Source: CAUZEO01 sp963578625
GTDB lineage: Bacteria > Verrucomicrobiota > Kiritimatiellia > SLOV01
Reading direction: 5' to 3'
NCBI GenBank assembly: GCA_963578625.1
Contig: CAUZEO010000223.1
Span: forward strand, 1 to 8,792
Length of the DNA: 8,792 bases
Shown: piece by piece, positions 6,793 to 8,792 of the stretch
Position numbering within the stretch: the first letter of the stretch is position 1
Layout of the letters: every line of letters starts with the position of its first letter
The notes under the pieces: generated by a model
Seen by the model: only the letters and a program-made list of their open reading frames with translations
Told to the model about the DNA's origin: nothing
Database searches by the model: none
Program-made: the position numbers and the translations under genes

Positions 6793-6812
6793 GTCATTTA
6801 TGATGTCGGGGT

Positions 6813-6826
6813 AATGTCCGGACATT
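6813..6826. promoter_or_regulatory. Perfect 14-bp palindrome upstream of the DUF4838 gene, candidate operator
   Basis: AATGTCCGGACATT is fully symmetric. Its centre lies about 57 nt upstream of the DUF4838 start codon and about 250 nt from the GH32-like start. The size and position fit an operator for a dimeric repressor or activator of the secreted gene. Only symmetry and location are seen; no regulator gene is in the window. Confidence 0.4.
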
Positions 6827-6861
6827 GCTCTCATCAAAATTCTCGTAGTGCCTGGAAGCAC

Positions 6862-6867
6862 AGGAGG
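6862..6867 (+). promoter_or_regulatory. Ribosome binding site of the DUF4838 gene
   Basis: A perfect AGGAGG, 9 nt before the ATG at 6877 and 6 nt before an in-frame TTG at 6874. It fixes the start to within one codon, just ahead of the signal peptide. Confidence 0.8.
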
Positions 6868-6876
6868 CGATTTTTG

Positions 6877-8792
6877 ATGATCCGGAGACTCGGACGGATA
6901 TCCGCCCTGGCGTATTCCCTGCTCCTTTCCCAGGCAGGGGCGCTCATGATCGCGGAAGACGGCAGGCCTGCAAGCGTGATCGTCGTGGAGTCGCTGGCCA
7001 CCCCGGTCGAAAAACACGCGGCGGAAGAGTTGGCTGAATTTCTGTGGCAGGTTTCCGGCGCTCGATTTGAAATCGCTGCAGAGCGTCGGCCCGGCCAGAG
7101 CAACCTGCTGGTGGGCATGGGCGCCGGGCACATGGCTGACCCCGAACTGACCGCCGATGGCCTGGGCCCGGAGGGGATCATCATTCGGACGGTCGGCAAT
7201 GATTTGATTCTCGCCGGCGGACCGGTGCGGGGAGCCCTCTACGCGGTCTATACCTTCCTGGAGGATGAAATCGGCTGCCGGTGGTGGTCGCATGATGCCG
7301 GCACGATTCCCAGCAAACCGACAATCTCAATCGGATCGATAGATGTACGGTACGCGCCGATCCTCGAGTACCGGGAGACGGACGCATCCGTCACCGCGAC
7401 AGATCCGGCATGGTCCGCGCGGAACAAGTGCAACGGCGCGGCTCACTTCCTCCGCGCCGATCAGGGGGGCCGCTACCTGTTCGAACCCCACTTCTGTCAC
7501 ACCTTCTACATGTTGCTTCCTCCGGAGAAGTATTTCGAGGATCACCCCGAGTGGTTCAGTCTCCGGGGTGGGGAACGTTTCGCCGGATCGGGAAACGACA
7601 TCACCCTGGTTGAAGCCTCGCTTTGCCTCACCAACGAAGAGATGCGCAAGACGCTCGTGGAGAACCTCAAGCAGGTTCTGCGGGAACAGCAGGATGGAAC
7701 AGAGCATGCATGGCACAACCACGAGAACGGCGAGACGATCCTCGCCGAAGTCTCGCCGCCCGACAGCGCGGGAAAGCTTTGGTGCGAATGCGACCAATGC
7801 ACCGCGGTGGAGGAGGCCGAGGGGAGCCCGGCCGGGCTGATGATTCGATTCGTAAATGCCGTGTCCGAGGATCTGAAAGATGAGTTTCCCGATGTCCTCG
7901 TCAGCACATTGGCCTATCACGATACCCGCAAGCCGCCGTGGCCTTCTCCGGATCGGACGAAGATCACGAAGACATCCGATGATGTGATCGTCCGCCTTTC
8001 CACCATCAAATGCTCCTTCGGCAGGCCGTTCACCCACGCAAACAACACCGCGGTCTACCAGGACCTGCTCGGGTGGTCGAAGGTGTGCAGCCGCCTCCAC
8101 GTGTGGGACTACGTGGTGAATCACACCTATGCCATGCTGCCGCATCCGAATCTGCGGGTCCTTGCCCCGAACATCCGCGAGTACATCAAGCTCGGCGTGA
8201 CGGGATACTACGGCGGCGCGGAACGGAACCCGGCGATCGAAGTGGCCGAGCTCCGCGCGTGGATGGTGGCCAAACTGATGTGGGATCCCAGCCTCGATGG
8301 ACAGGAACTGATCGAGACGTTCTGCCGCGGCTTCTACGGCGCGGCCGGCAGGCACGTCGTTGCCTACCTGGACGTCATGCACGATGCCGTGGAGAAAACG
8401 GACGATTGGCTGGGGCTGTCGTCGCCTCCGACCGCGGATTTCCTCGCCCTGGAAACCCTGGACAGGGGGTGGGCGCACCTGGAGGCGGCCGCGTCCGCGG
8501 TGGTGGGCGACGAGGAGTTGTCCGGGCGCGTGGAGCGGGTTCGGCGGTGTGTCCGGTACGCCTATGCCCAGCGCGGCGTCATCGGGGATATGGTTGTCAG
8601 CGCCTCCAGTTCACATCGTTCCCGCGTCCCCGTGAACGCCGTGATCGGCATCGGGCTCGATGCGGATGCGCGCACCCACAACGCCAATCCCGAGCATGCA
8701 TGGCTGAGCGAAAAGGTTATAGTGAGCGACCTGAATCCGCATCCCGGGACCGTTCCCGGAAGCCACTGGTTTAAAGTCGAATTTGTCGAGCC
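6877..8792 (+). CDS. Secreted DUF4838 protein, GH67 N-domain-like (runs off right edge)
   Basis: The frame is open from the ATG at 6877 to the window end, giving 638 codons with the C-terminus outside. Residues 1 to about 22 form a signal peptide: RR near the start, the core ISALAYSLLLSQ, then AGA. Residues about 32-140 resemble the alpha-glucuronidase (GH67/GH115) N-terminal domain, with GGPVRGALYAVYTFLEDEIG (114-133) followed by CRWW. The DUF4838 core follows, including EVSPPDS at 291-297 and the Cys cluster C303/C305/C308 (WCECDQC) seen in this family, then VWDYVVNHTYAMLPHPNLRVL at about 409-429. From about 568 (VIGDMVVSASSSH...HWFKVEF) the sequence looks like the start of a discoidin/F5/8-type carbohydrate-binding domain. 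The family is associated with polysaccharide breakdown; no reaction has been firmly assigned to it as far as I know. An uronate-containing glycan is a reasonable guess. It is transcribed divergently from the GH32-like/MBL pair, suggesting one carbohydrate-use locus. Confidence 0.92.
   Translation, partial: MIRRLGRISALAYSLLLSQAGALMIAEDGRPASVIVVESLATPVEKHAAEELAEFLWQVSGARFEIAAERRPGQSNLLVGMGAGHMADPELTADGLGPEGIIIRTVGNDLILAGGPVRGALYAVYTFLEDEIGCRWWSHDAGTIPSKPTISIGSIDVRYAPILEYRETDASVTATDPAWSARNKCNGAAHFLRADQGGRYLFEPHFCHTFYMLLPPEKYFEDHPEWFSLRGGERFAGSGNDITLVEASLCLTNEEMRKTLVENLKQVLREQQDGTEHAWHNHENGETILAEVSPPDSAGKLWCECDQCTAVEEAEGSPAGLMIRFVNAVSEDLKDEFPDVLVSTLAYHDTRKPPWPSPDRTKITKTSDDVIVRLSTIKCSFGRPFTHANNTAVYQDLLGWSKVCSRLHVWDYVVNHTYAMLPHPNLRVLAPNIREYIKLGVTGYYGGAERNPAIEVAELRAWMVAKLMWDPSLDGQELIETFCRGFYGAAGRHVVAYLDVMHDAVEKTDDWLGLSSPPTADFLALETLDRGWAHLEAAASAVVGDEELSGRVERVRRCVRYAYAQRGVIGDMVVSASSSHRSRVPVNAVIGIGLDADARTHNANPEHAWLSEKVIVSDLNPHPGTVPGSHWFKVEFVE

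Larger units (their letters stand above)
6568..6876. promoter_or_regulatory. Divergent promoter region between GH32-like and DUF4838 genes
   Basis: No gene is seen in these roughly 310 nt, which must hold the 5' signals for both flanking genes. For the minus-strand unit, GATACT at 6593-6598 (minus reading) with TTGCCC about 15 nt further upstream is a weak candidate promoter. For the plus-strand gene, no clear -35/-10 pair was found. The region also contains an imperfect inverted repeat and a 14-bp palindrome, listed separately. Shared control of the two transcripts is plausible but unproven. Confidence 0.5.

Noticed and set aside
7327..8478. Long minus-strand open frame of 383 codons
   Set aside because: It lies opposite the DUF4838 gene, whose family motifs are unmistakable. 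The antisense product looks like composition noise.

Overview
The window comes from a GC-rich bacterium of the Planctomycetota-Verrucomicrobiota-Lentisphaerota type, possibly a related candidate phylum. Three things suggest this: a prepilin-like protein with the H-x9-DG C-terminal motif, a secreted DUF4838/GH67-like protein, and a long-spacer, carbohydrate-oriented gene layout. These families are typical of that group; the exact phylum is inference. No RNA genes, CRISPR array, transposase or complete mobile element was seen.

Layout. (1) Positions 1-1382, minus: the first 460 codons of a secreted, probably glycosidase-like protein whose C-terminus lies outside the window. (2) 1740-2510, minus: a complete pseudopilin with an FTLIE prepilin site and H-x9-DG motif, upstream of and on the same strand as gene 1. 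(3) 2805-3154, minus: a decayed paralog of the GH32-like gene. It keeps 94 N-terminal codons and the last 22 codons, out of frame with each other, with about 1.1 kb missing between them. (4) 3237-5108, minus: a protein with two tandem metallo-beta-lactamase folds. Domain 1 has lost most metal ligands, domain 2 keeps them all, and a beta-sandwich tail follows. (5) 5113-6567, minus: a complete cytosolic beta-propeller GH32/43-like protein, immediately upstream of gene 4. (6) 6877 to the window end, plus: a secreted DUF4838 (GH67 N-domain-like) protein, divergent from gene 5, that runs off the right edge.

The two edge-truncated genes (1 and 6) are open from a good start to the window boundary, so they were confirmed by reading the frames directly.

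How the genes may work together (inference): secreted GH-like proteins (1 and 6) would process an external glycan, possibly uronate-containing. The cytosolic propeller protein (5) and the double MBL hydrolase (4), which form a tight two-gene unit, would act on imported material. Pseudopilins of this type are commonly found beside such genes, but their role there is not established. The most unusual points are the missing conventional start codon of the MBL gene, its degenerate/active domain pairing, the deleted paralog beyond it, and the repeat and palindrome in the divergent promoter region.
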